A stretch of DNA of 64,000 nt from positions 1 through 64,000 of the forward strand of contig CAIQWB010000011.1 in the NCBI GenBank assembly GCA_903875465.1, given 5' to 3'. A program made the position numbers and the translations under genes. The notes beneath the pieces are model-generated. The model saw nothing but the letters and a program-made list of their open reading frames with translations. It searched no databases and was not told where the DNA came from. The stretch's first letter is position 1. Every line of letters starts with the position of its first letter. The stretch is from an uncultured Verrucomicrobia subdivision 3 bacterium. Its GTDB lineage: Bacteria > Verrucomicrobiota > Verrucomicrobiia > Limisphaerales > UBA11358. Positions 41,904 to 50,776 of this stretch are shown here, piece by piece.

Positions 41904-44111
41904 ATGGATTCGTTTAAAAATCAGAGTGCCCCTCCGCCGGAAGCCAAATTACATTTCCTTGATTATTGGCGCATTATCCGGATTCGCAAAGCCATCATCA
42001 TTACGGTCTTTCTGATCACCGCCATCATTGCCACGGCCGTAACGTTTATTTTGCCTGAATCCTACGCCAGCACCTGCCGCATCAAGGTGGAAGGTGAGAA
42101 TGGTGGTGGCGACATTAATAGCAGCACCGGTAATCCGGCCACCCAATCCCCTTACGACCCGTTTTTCATCCAAACGACTTTTGAAATTATTCAATCCGAG
42201 GTCGTCTTGAGCAATGTGGTCAACCAGCTCAATTTGAATGTGGTGTGGGGCAAGAAATACAACAACGGGGAACCGCTCAAAACCACGGAAACCATTGATG
42301 TTCTCAAACGCCGGATGGTGCTGCAGCCAGTGCGTAATACCAAGTTGATTTCCATCATGGTTTACAGTGATGACAAGGAAGAGGCTGCCAAACTGGCCAA
42401 CACGGTTGCTGTGGCTTATCAAGAATACCGCTTGAATACCCGCAAAGAGTATACCTTGGGCGGGTTGCGAGAGCTGGAGGAACAGATTAAGCAATCCGAT
42501 GCCAAGATCCAGGCGAGTCAAACCAATGTGGAATATTTACGCGGTAAGCTAAAGATTGTGGACATGGATCCCAATTCGGTGATGCCCACGCCGACGATCA
42601 ATCAGCAAATGCTGCAAACCTACAATCAACAGATGATTGAGGGCGAACGTACCTACAAATCATTACAGACCCAGTTGGAGGAGTTAAAAGGACTGGATAA
42701 TGAAAAGTTGCGCGATGTGCTCCCCACTGTGACCAGTGACCCCATGTTAAGTGATTTGCTCGGTAAATTGCATGCCACGCAACAGCAATACGTTACTTAC
42801 ACCAACGATTACGCACCGGCTGATCTGCACATCACCCGCTTGCAATCCATGTTGGCTGAATTGACGTCCGAGATCGACGCCCGGGTGATCGGCATCATGC
42901 GCGCATTGGAAAGCGAAGTGAAATCCAAAAACGCTGCTTTGCAGGCGTTGCGCGAGGCTGTGGATCAGGCCAAAGCCACCGATCAGCAAGAGCAGGAGCG
43001 CGGCCAGCCCTATTGGGACGAAAAACGCAATTTGGAAACATTGAAGGAATTCAACAAGCAGTTGGCCGCCAAGATTGAAAGTATCAAGGTGGATTTGGTC
43101 ATTCCGGCCACTTCACTCGTCATGATCACTGACTATGCCCGACCTGGGGATGCGCCGGTGAAGCCCAATAAAACCATGAATATCGGTTTGGGCCTGGTAT
43201 TCGGTTTGATCATGGGGATTGGTCTGGCGTTTTTCATTGAGTACTTGGATACCAGCGTGAAGACCATCGACGATGTCGAGCGCGCGTTTCAAGCTCCGGT
43301 GTTGGGAGTTATTCCGCAAAATGTGGGCATCCTGGCTGACGAAGGACCGGAGAGCAAGCACGCCGAGGCTTATCGGGTGCTCCGAACGAATATTCTTTTT
43401 TCTCGCAAAGATGACAAATTAAACAGCATCGTCGTGGTGAGCGCCGGTGCGGGTGAAGGTAAATCCACGACCACGTTGAATTTGGCCACCGTATTTGCAC
43501 AAACTGGTCAGCGCATTTTGTTGGTGGATTCGGATTTGCGTCGTCCCACGCTGCATAAATTATTAAAAGTAGGCAACAACATTGGTCTTACCAATTATTT
43601 GCTGAAGCAAAATACCATTGCCGAGGTGATTCAAACCACCAACGTGCCCATGCTGGATTTCATGGCCAGCGGCAAGCTCCCGAACAGCTCCATGGGCATC
43701 TTGGGTTCCGGTCAAATGAAGGAGATGGTCTCGGAATTGAAGCAGCGGTATGATTACATTTTCTTTGATTCACCGCCCATTCTTGGGGTGAGTGACGCCT
43801 CCATTCTGGCCAGTGAAATGGACTTGGTGGTGCAGATCATTCAATACCGCCGCTATCCCCAGCCCATGAACATCCGCGCCAAGCAGATGATTGAAAAAGT
43901 CGGGGGCAATTTCGTGGGTATCGTGTTGAATAACATCAACATGTCCCAGGACGAAAGCTATTACTACTATAGCGGCTACTATCACGATTATTACTACTCC
44001 CGTAATGAAAAGGAGCAGGAAGCTGAGGCCTCCAAGCCTGGGACCACACCGGGATCCAAGTCTTCCGGTTCGGGGGACACCGAGGCGGGCGGCATCAAAC
44101 AAAAATATTGA
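41904..44111 (+). CDS. Polysaccharide chain-length/tyrosine autokinase (Wzc-like BY-kinase)
   Basis: 735 residues. N-terminal Wzz domain with TM1 (about 30-52), a long periplasmic coiled region (about 160-390), TM2 (about 420-442), then a cytoplasmic BY-kinase domain: Walker A 'SAGAGEGKSTT' (about 513-523), Walker A' 'ILLVDSDLRRP' and Walker B 'YIFFDSPPIL'. A tyrosine cluster near residue 686 ('YYYYSGYYHDYYYS') is the autophosphorylation tail. It controls polymer length and export with the Wza-like lipoprotein downstream. Confidence 0.95.
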   Translation: MDSFKNQSAPPPEAKLHFLDYWRIIRIRKAIIITVFLITAIIATAVTFILPESYASTCRIKVEGENGGGDINSSTGNPATQSPYDPFFIQTTFEIIQSEVVLSNVVNQLNLNVVWGKKYNNGEPLKTTETIDVLKRRMVLQPVRNTKLISIMVYSDDKEEAAKLANTVAVAYQEYRLNTRKEYTLGGLRELEEQIKQSDAKIQASQTNVEYLRGKLKIVDMDPNSVMPTPTINQQMLQTYNQQMIEGERTYKSLQTQLEELKGLDNEKLRDVLPTVTSDPMLSDLLGKLHATQQQYVTYTNDYAPADLHITRLQSMLAELTSEIDARVIGIMRALESEVKSKNAALQALREAVDQAKATDQQEQERGQPYWDEKRNLETLKEFNKQLAAKIESIKVDLVIPATSLVMITDYARPGDAPVKPNKTMNIGLGLVFGLIMGIGLAFFIEYLDTSVKTIDDVERAFQAPVLGVIPQNVGILADEGPESKHAEAYRVLRTNILFSRKDDKLNSIVVVSAGAGEGKSTTTLNLATVFAQTGQRILLVDSDLRRPTLHKLLKVGNNIGLTNYLLKQNTIAEVIQTTNVPMLDFMASGKLPNSSMGILGSGQMKEMVSELKQRYDYIFFDSPPILGVSDASILASEMDLVVQIIQYRRYPQPMNIRAKQMIEKVGGNFVGIVLNNINMSQDESYYYYSGYYHDYYYSRNEKEQEAEASKPGTTPGSKSSGSGDTEAGGIKQKY

Positions 44112-44142
44112 TCAGCCGACCAAAGTTTTATTGATTAATCCC

Positions 44143-44736
44143 ATGACGTTATTTTCACGCATATTTTTTGCCGCGGGACTGCTGGTGTCCGCACTGTTTT
44201 TCACTGGTTGCTCCTCCACCCCGGTTGATCCGGTCTTTGCGAATCACCTCGCCGCCGCCGAGGTGGCCCGCTTGAATGTGGGTGATATCCTCACCATCAC
44301 TCTGTCTGGACCGCCCGAGGAAATTACTCCGCATATTGAGACCATCAAAGAGGACGGCACGATTACGATGAATTCCATCGGTCACGTTCCTGCGGTGGGC
44401 AAAACCGCTGGCGAACTGCAAAACATCATTCATGACCTCTACGTGCCCAAGTTTTACACCCATCTGACGGTCTCCGTCAGCACCGGCGACCGGGTGTATT
44501 ATGTTCGCGGTGAGGTGAAGCAGCCGGGCCGGCAATTGTATCTCGGTGAAACCACGGTCACGCGGGCCATTGCCTCCGCCGGGGATTTCACGGATTTTGC
44601 CAACAAACAGAAAGTTTGGCTGATTCGCGGCAAACACAAGCTCCGGGTGAATTGTGAGGAAGTTTCCGACCATCCAGAAAAAGATCCGTTGGTTTACCCT
44701 GGTGACCAAATTTTGGTCGACCGGCAATTATTTTAA
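44143..44736 (+). CDS. Wza-like polysaccharide export lipoprotein
   Basis: 197 residues from the ATG at 44143. Signal peptide with lipobox 'LFFTGC'. A Poly_export domain ('RLNVGDILTITLSGPPEEITPHIETIKEDGTITMNSIGHVPAVGKTAGELQNII', about 45-100) and a SLBB domain ('YVRGEVKQPGRQLYLGETTVTRAIASAGDFTDFANKQKVWLIR', about 122-165). Shorter than E. coli Wza (~380), lacking later domains, as is common in Bacteroidetes-like systems. Outer-membrane anchored channel component. Overlaps the FHA gene by 1 bp (TAATG). Confidence 0.92.
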   Translation: MTLFSRIFFAAGLLVSALFFTGCSSTPVDPVFANHLAAAEVARLNVGDILTITLSGPPEEITPHIETIKEDGTITMNSIGHVPAVGKTAGELQNIIHDLYVPKFYTHLTVSVSTGDRVYYVRGEVKQPGRQLYLGETTVTRAIASAGDFTDFANKQKVWLIRGKHKLRVNCEEVSDHPEKDPLVYPGDQILVDRQLF

Positions 44737-45128
44737 TGGTTCAAATTTCCATTCTTTCCGGCAAACAGGCGGGCAATCACACGATTGTCCGCCGTTTTCC
44801 TTTCAGCATCGGGCGTTCCCCGGGTAATCATCTGCAATTGGAAGATTCCGGGGTTTGGGATTCCCATTTGGTTTTGGAGTGGGTGGATCGGGTCAACTAT
44901 GCCGTGCGCACTGAGGGGGAAGCGCTGCTGTCGATCAACCAACAATCCCAAAAAAGGGCGGTGCTCCGCCAGGGGGATATTCTAGCGGTCGGTTCGGTGA
45001 AGCTGCAATTTTGGCTCGCGCCCCCGGCCCAGCGGGGCTTAACGCTCCGCGAGGCAGTGGTGTGGAGCCTGTTGGTGGCGGTAACCGCCACGCAACTCGC
45101 CCTGATCTACTGGCTGGGCTATCAATGA
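44736..45128 (+). CDS. Membrane-anchored FHA domain protein
   Basis: 130 residues. An FHA domain (about 1-90) with '[27 protein letters not shown]' (Gly-Arg-Ser and Ser-His core) and a single C-terminal TM helix (about 107-127). FHA domains bind phosphothreonine. It lies last in the export cluster, coupled to the Wza-like gene, so it could sense phosphorylation linked to polymer export; the kinase beside it is a tyrosine kinase, so the ligand is uncertain. Its end overlaps purH by 7 bp, tail to tail. Confidence 0.82.
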   Translation: MVQISILSGKQAGNHTIVRRFPFSIGRSPGNHLQLEDSGVWDSHLVLEWVDRVNYAVRTEGEALLSINQQSQKRAVLRQGDILAVGSVKLQFWLAPPAQRGLTLREAVVWSLLVAVTATQLALIYWLGYQ

Positions 45129-46669
45129 CGGAAGTGACGGACGCCAGTAAAGGCCATGGCCAGGCCCCGCGCATCGGCGGCGGCAATCACCTCGGCATCC
45201 TTCACCGAGCCGCCCGGTTGAATGGCGGCGGTGGCACCGGCATCGGCAGCCGCGATTAGTCCATCCGGAAAGGGGAAAAAGGCGTCACTGCACACCACAC
45301 TGCCGGCCAATGAGAGTTTGGCTTCGCCGGCCTTCCACACCGCGATGCGGCTGGAATCGACCCGGCTCATCTGGCCTGCACCCACACCGAGGGTGCGGTC
45401 GGCCCCCACATAAACAATGGCATTGGATTTTAGGTGTTTCACCGTCCGCCAGCCAAAGAGCATGGCCTGCAATTCTGCCGGGGTCGGCGGGCGCTTGGTC
45501 ACGATTTTCAGATCCGCCGCCGTGGTAGCCTTTAGGTCGCGCTGTTGCAGGAGATACGATCCCGCGCCCACGCTGCGCATGTCCCAGGCCGGGGCGGCGA
45601 GGGGTGACTTGATGATGCGCAGCAGTCGCAAATTCTTCTTTTTTTGCAGGATTTCCAGGGCCTCGGGCGAAAATTCGGGGGCGATGATGACCTCACTGAA
45701 AATCTCGGAAATCGCGGCTGCGCAGGCACCGTCCAGCGGCTGGTTTACGGCAATAATGCCGCCAAATGGGGCCTGGCGGTCGGTGGCAAAGGCCTTGTCC
45801 CAGGCCTCCCGCAAATTCGGCCCCTGGCCCACGCCACAAGGATTCGTATGCTTGAGAATTGCCAGTGTGGGGGCCTCACCTTGATATTCCGTGATCAGCG
45901 CGGCGGCAGCGGTAAGGTCGAGGATATTATTATAGGACAATTCCTTGCCGTGGAGCTGTTGAAAATATTCGGGGAACTGGCCGTACAAAGCTGCGGTTTG
46001 GTGCGGGTTTTCACCATAACGCAGTGGCTGGACCAGTGGGGCTGACACGGTCAGGGTGGCCGGCAGGGCGGCGGGGTCGGCCGAGAATTCCTTTTGCAGG
46101 TGTGCCGCGATGGCGGCATCGTAGGCGGCGGTGCGGGCGAAAACTTTGGCGGCGAGTTGACGCCGCAAGGGCAGGGTGGTGTTGCCGGTTGCTTGGATGA
46201 GTGCGGCCACGGGCGCATAATCCGCAGGGTCGACAATGACGGTCACGCTGTCGTGGTTTTTGGCCGCGCTGCGCAGCATGGACGGGCCGCCAATATCAAT
46301 ATTCTCAATAGCGTCATGCAGGCTGACATGCGGACGGGCAACCGTTTGCTCAAACGGATACAAATTCACCACCACCAGATCAATCGGCAGGATGGCATGT
46401 TCCTGAACGGCGGCTTCGTGGGTGACGTTGCCGCGAATATAAAGCAAGCCCCCGTGCACTTTCGGATGGAGGGTTTTTACGCGGCCGTCCAGCATTTCGG
46501 GAAAGCCCGTGTGCTCGCTGATATCGGTTACGGCCAGGCCGGCTTCGCGCAAGGCTTTGGCGGTGCCGCCGGTGGACAGCAGTTGGACACCATGGGCGGC
46601 CAGGGTTTGTGCGAAGGCCACCAAACCAGTTTTGTCGGAGACGGAAAGCAGAGCCCGTTGAATTTTCAT
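45122..46669 (-). CDS. purH: Bifunctional AICAR transformylase/IMP cyclohydrolase
   Basis: 515 residues. The last two steps of purine synthesis. IMP cyclohydrolase domain (1 to about 195): '[16 protein letters not shown]', '[43 protein letters not shown]'. Transformylase domain: '[13 protein letters not shown]', '[12 protein letters not shown]' (catalytic Lys-His), 'SNAIVYV', 'DAFFPF' and the final '[12 protein letters not shown]'. Length is typical (E. coli 529). It uses 10-formyl-THF, which FolD (19071) can supply. Confidence 0.97.
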   Translation of the reverse strand: MKIQRALLSVSDKTGLVAFAQTLAAHGVQLLSTGGTAKALREAGLAVTDISEHTGFPEMLDGRVKTLHPKVHGGLLYIRGNVTHEAAVQEHAILPIDLVVVNLYPFEQTVARPHVSLHDAIENIDIGGPSMLRSAAKNHDSVTVIVDPADYAPVAALIQATGNTTLPLRRQLAAKVFARTAAYDAAIAAHLQKEFSADPAALPATLTVSAPLVQPLRYGENPHQTAALYGQFPEYFQQLHGKELSYNNILDLTAAAALITEYQGEAPTLAILKHTNPCGVGQGPNLREAWDKAFATDRQAPFGGIIAVNQPLDGACAAAISEIFSEVIIAPEFSPEALEILQKKKNLRLLRIIKSPLAAPAWDMRSVGAGSYLLQQRDLKATTAADLKIVTKRPPTPAELQAMLFGWRTVKHLKSNAIVYVGADRTLGVGAGQMSRVDSSRIAVWKAGEAKLSLAGSVVCSDAFFPFPDGLIAAADAGATAAIQPGGSVKDAEVIAAADARGLAMAFTGVRHFRH

Positions 46670-46943
46670 TGAACCGGGAGCTTAGCGAATTCAGGCCGGT
46701 TTGCAATGTTTTGACGGGGGGCAACCGGGTAATTTTAGGTTTTGCCTGGCGCCGGCGCACCAGTGGTTAATGGCGGGCAATTTTGGGCTGGCACCGGGGT
46801 GCAGGGCAAAGATGGCGGTTCATGATCCGGCGAGTGGATGGGCCACGGTGGCCGGGGACTGTGCGTTGCGGGTCTGGAGGCGCGCACTCCTGCCGAAATG
46901 GGTGTAAAGATTCGCTTGCCTCGACGGGGGGAAAAGGGAAACG
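46670..46943. other. Divergent gap before the GH78 gene
   Basis: About 275 bp between purH and the GH78 start. TTGACG with TTTAGG 17 nt later (about 46712-46740) is a weak plus-strand promoter candidate. No supported gene. Confidence 0.35.
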
Positions 46944-49694
46944 ATGTGGGCGATGTCCAAAATTCTCGCAGGTATTTTGTTGGCGATGCTGGGGCTGGCC
47001 TCGGCCGCGCAGGCGGCTTTGGAACCGGTGGCATTGCGCTGTGATTACGCCGTCGATCCGCTGGGGGTGGATTCCGCCACGCCGCGACTGTTCTGGCAGG
47101 TGGCCAGCCATGACCGGGGTGAGCGGCAGACGGCCTATGAGGTGGTGGTGGCGACGTCCGAGGAGGCCCTCCATCAGCTGCAAGGCTGGGATAGTGGCCG
47201 GGTGGAGTTGAGCCAGACCTTGGGAATCCCTTACACCGGTGGGCATTTGACCTCCAGCGAGCAACTCTTTTGGAAGGTGCGGGTCTGGGATGCGGCCCGT
47301 CACCCGTCCGCCTGGAGCCGTCCGGCCACGTTCACCATGGGTATCCTGGCACCGGCGGACTGGCAGGCGTACTGGATCGCCGCTGCCGGCAATCAGACCA
47401 ACCAAGCTTCCACACTGTTGCGCCGGGAATGGGTGGTGAAGCCCGGTTTGCAGCGCGCCCTGCTGCATGTCTGCGGCCTGGGCCAGTATGAATTGCGGCT
47501 GAATGGTGAAAAAGTGGGCGACGACTGGCTGTCCCCCGGGTGGTCGAAATATGACCGCACCTGTCTTTACGATACCCGGGATCTCACCGCCCGGTTTAAA
47601 ACGGGCAGGAACGCCCTCGGTTTGCTGCTGGGCAACGGCATGTACAACGTGCTGGAAGTTTCCAATCGCTATACTAAATTCAGCGGCACCTACGGTCCGC
47701 AAAAGGCCATCGCGCAATTACGTTTGGAATATGCGGACGGCACCGTGGAAATCATTGGCACGGATGCCGCCTGGCGCGTGGCGCCGGGGCCCATCACGTT
47801 TTCCTCCATTTACGGAGGCGAGGATTACGACGCCCGCCTCCTGCCGTCTGGCTGGGACCAGCCCGGATTTGATGACTCCGAATGGGCGGCGGCCACCGAG
47901 GTCGAGGGGCCGGGCGGGCAGCTTAAAGGGCTTTCGGGTGCGGCCCCGCCGATTCAGGCGTTTGAACTGCGCCAGCCGGTGGCCACCTGGCCGATTACCA
48001 ATGGCAACGAGGTCTTTGACCTGGGCCAAAATGCCGCTTACATCCCCACGGTACGGGTGAGTGGGCCGGCCGGAAGTCGTGTTCGCCTCCTGCCGGCTGA
48101 GCTTACCAATGCCGACGGCAGCATCACCCAAATGTCCATGAACGCCAGCCGCAAGGACCCGGTGGCGTGCAGTTATATCAAGGCCACCGACGGGGTGGAG
48201 GAATGGACTCCGAAGTTTTTCTATGCCGGATGCCGCTACTATGAGGCGCACTTTTTCCCCGCCGCCCCGGGACAGCCGGCACCCCGGATCAAATCCCTCA
48301 CAGCCCGCGTGGTCAACACCGCCTCCGCCCCGGCGGGCGCCTTTGAATGTTCCAATCCGTTATTCAATCGCATTCACAACCTCATCCGGTGGGCACAGCG
48401 CAGCAATCTGATGAGCTTGCTCACCGATTGTCCCCACCGCGAACGGCTGGGCTGGCTGGAACAGGACCATCTCAACGGGCCGGCCCTGCGGTATGAGTTT
48501 GATCTGGCGCAATTGTACACCAAAATGATGAATGACATTGCCGACTCGCAATTGCCCAGCGGCCTGGTGCCGTCCATTGCGCCGGAATACGTGGCGTTTC
48601 GGGGGCCGGGGCAAACGGGCGATCAACGCAATGATTTTGCCGATTCCCCGGAATGGAGCAGCAGTTTTATTCTCGTGCCCTGGCAGCAATATGAATTCGA
48701 CGGTGACCTGGAGTTGTTCCGGCAGTATTACCCCGCCATGCGGCGGCACGTTGCCTACCTGGGCACGCGCGCCAACCGTGGCATCCTTGATTATGGGTTG
48801 GGTGACTGGTACGACATCGGCCCCAAACCGCCTGGTTATTCCCAACTAACACCCAAGGAACTAACCGCCACGGCCTATTATTATGAGGATGTCGCCGTCA
48901 TGGCCCGCGCTGCCGCCATGCTGGGGCACCGGGCAGACGCGCAAACTTACGCCGCACTGGCCACCACCATTCGCAATGCCTTCAACGAGCGCTTTTATCA
49001 CACGGACACCGGCAGCTATGCCACGGGTTCGCAAACGGCCAATGCCATTCCGCTGGTATTCGGCATTTGCGAGGAAACCAACCGGCCGGCCGTGTTGGCC
49101 GCCATCGTCCGCGATCTCCATGAGCGGGGCTTGACTGCGGGCGACGTGGGGTACCGGTATCTCTTGCGGGCGCTGGCCGACGGGGGGCGCTCGGATGTGA
49201 TTTATGCTGTGAATAATCAGTCGGAAAAACCCGGTTACGGCTACCAATTAAAAAAGGGGGCCACGAGCCTGACGGAGGCGTGGGATGCCGGGCGCCATTC
49301 GTCGCAAAACCACTTCATGCTCGGCCAGATCAATGAATGGTTTTACCACGACCTGGGCGGGATCAGCAGCGATCCGAAAGGTCCGGGGTTTCAGCAGATC
49401 CTCCTCAAGCCCCAGCCCGTTGGCGGGGTAACCTGGGTGAAAACCAGTTATGCCTCCCTTCATGGGAACATCATCAGCCAGTGGGGGCGTTCGCCGGGCT
49501 GGTTTGAGTTGCAGGCCACCATTCCCGCCAATACCACGGCGACGGTTTTTATGCCCGTGCGGGCGGGAGGGAAGGTTAAAGAAGGTGGTTCGGCGGCGGA
49601 AACCCGGTCCGGGGTGAAATACCTGCGCACCGAAGCAGGCCGGGCGGTTTATGCCGTGGCCTCGGGAACGTACGATTTTAAGGCGGAGTATTGA
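46944..49694 (+). CDS. Alpha-L-rhamnosidase, glycoside hydrolase family 78, secreted
   Basis: 916 residues with a signal peptide ('ILAGILLAMLGLASAAQA'). Order: N-terminal fibronectin-like domain ('LRCDYAVDPLGVDSATPRLFWQVAS'), Bac_rhamnosid_N ('LLHVCGLGQYELRLNGEKVGDDWLSPGWSKYDRTCLYDT', about 170-210), central beta domain, the (alpha/alpha)6 barrel and a C-terminal beta domain. Likely catalytic Glu500 in 'DCPHRERLGWLEQD' and Glu778 in 'SLTEAWDAG'. GGGAAA before the ATG is a fair ribosome site. Acts on rhamnose-containing glycans outside the cytoplasm. Confidence 0.95.
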   Translation: MWAMSKILAGILLAMLGLASAAQAALEPVALRCDYAVDPLGVDSATPRLFWQVASHDRGERQTAYEVVVATSEEALHQLQGWDSGRVELSQTLGIPYTGGHLTSSEQLFWKVRVWDAARHPSAWSRPATFTMGILAPADWQAYWIAAAGNQTNQASTLLRREWVVKPGLQRALLHVCGLGQYELRLNGEKVGDDWLSPGWSKYDRTCLYDTRDLTARFKTGRNALGLLLGNGMYNVLEVSNRYTKFSGTYGPQKAIAQLRLEYADGTVEIIGTDAAWRVAPGPITFSSIYGGEDYDARLLPSGWDQPGFDDSEWAAATEVEGPGGQLKGLSGAAPPIQAFELRQPVATWPITNGNEVFDLGQNAAYIPTVRVSGPAGSRVRLLPAELTNADGSITQMSMNASRKDPVACSYIKATDGVEEWTPKFFYAGCRYYEAHFFPAAPGQPAPRIKSLTARVVNTASAPAGAFECSNPLFNRIHNLIRWAQRSNLMSLLTDCPHRERLGWLEQDHLNGPALRYEFDLAQLYTKMMNDIADSQLPSGLVPSIAPEYVAFRGPGQTGDQRNDFADSPEWSSSFILVPWQQYEFDGDLELFRQYYPAMRRHVAYLGTRANRGILDYGLGDWYDIGPKPPGYSQLTPKELTATAYYYEDVAVMARAAAMLGHRADAQTYAALATTIRNAFNERFYHTDTGSYATGSQTANAIPLVFGICEETNRPAVLAAIVRDLHERGLTAGDVGYRYLLRALADGGRSDVIYAVNNQSEKPGYGYQLKKGATSLTEAWDAGRHSSQNHFMLGQINEWFYHDLGGISSDPKGPGFQQILLKPQPVGGVTWVKTSYASLHGNIISQWGRSPGWFELQATIPANTTATVFMPVRAGGKVKEGGSAAETRSGVKYLRTEAGRAVYAVASGTYDFKAEY

Positions 49695-49881
49695 TTGATG
49701 TCAGGCAAGGCTGGTGATCGTCCTGCGTAATAGGAACAGAACTGGTTTGCCGAGGTAAGATGGTTGCTTGCCTGAGGGTATTTATACCTTCCTCGTAAGC
49801 CAGTTCCACTGGCCAGGGCGATGGCTGCTCAGCCATGCCACAATGCCATGCTCTCCACAAGCCTTACAACCGGCTTGGAAT

Positions 49882-50397
49882 TCAAGGTCCGTGCGGAGCC
49901 GCAGATGGGGTCAATTTGCCAATTACCTCAAGGAAAGCCGCTTTATCCATTCCGTCATCGACCCGTTTTAGGATGTTCCCATGGGGGTCGATGATGATTG
50001 TCGTGGGTGTGCCGAAGACTTGGTAATGACGCACTGTCTCAGCTGCCTGCGGGTCAGCCAGATCTATCATCACCGGGATAAACCCGGCTTGGATGGTGCT
50101 TTCCACCTGCTGGTCGGCCAAGACCTTGCGTTCCATGATATGACAGGGAACACACCATTTGCCGGTGAAAAAGACGATGATCGGTTTATTTGATGTGGTC
50201 GCGAGTTGTTGGGCCGAGGCGAAGTCTTTGGCCCAAGTAATTTGGTTGGACGGGACGTAGAAATCGTACCACAGCCAGGCGAGAGAAACGGGGATGGTGC
50301 TAAGCCAGAACCAGCGCCAAAACACTTTGGACGTGAATTGGCGCGCCGGTGATCCTGGCGCAGTAGACGGTAGTTTTTGGGCTGGGGTTTCTTTCAT
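49882..50397 (-). CDS. Membrane-anchored thioredoxin-like protein
   Basis: 171 residues. One TM segment near 26-45 then a thioredoxin fold: 'KPIIVFFTGKWCVPCHIMERKVL' with active-site CVPC (Cys near 85 and 88), 'VPVMIDLADP'-like strand and cis-Pro 'GTPTTIIIDPHG'. Periplasmic side orientation (N-in) is likely, so it may reduce or oxidise envelope proteins. Partner unknown. Confidence 0.88.
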   Translation of the reverse strand: MKETPAQKLPSTAPGSPARQFTSKVFWRWFWLSTIPVSLAWLWYDFYVPSNQITWAKDFASAQQLATTSNKPIIVFFTGKWCVPCHIMERKVLADQQVESTIQAGFIPVMIDLADPQAAETVRHYQVFGTPTTIIIDPHGNILKRVDDGMDKAAFLEVIGKLTPSAAPHGP

Positions 50398-50776
50398 AGA
50401 ATATCGGGGGTGATAATCCGGGCACGGCTTGGGTGAAATTAGTTGGTTTTTGCCAGGCCATCACGGTTGAACCGCTCGGCGGCTCTGACTTGGGTGATCT
50501 TGATTTCCAAGACCGAAGCTTAGTTGGTTTGTTTTTAAAATCGAGTGCTTTCCATATAATCATCACCGGCAAATAAAATCAACCGAACCGGCAAAAGCAT
50601 CAATCACCCAATGGCTGCCGTGTTTCACGTTTCCGTGACGTTGGATTTGGTCGGTTTATTTAGGGCAGCGGTGGTCCACTATCCCAGGGAGGTTGTTTTT
50701 TGCTGCTTGCAACGAGTTTGTCCTTGGGAGCAAGATGCAGTTCAGCAAGCCAGCAGGGCCGCGGGAAAGGCAAGAA
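50398..50776. other. Divergent gap before the DUF2339 gene
   Basis: About 380 bp between the thioredoxin-like and DUF2339 genes. A short direct repeat TTAGTTGGTTT appears at about 50438 and 50519. No supported gene or RNA structure is visible. Confidence 0.3.

Noticed and set aside
46838-47044. Short frame before the GH78 gene
   Set aside because: It has no recognisable motif and overlaps the GH78 signal peptide in another frame.
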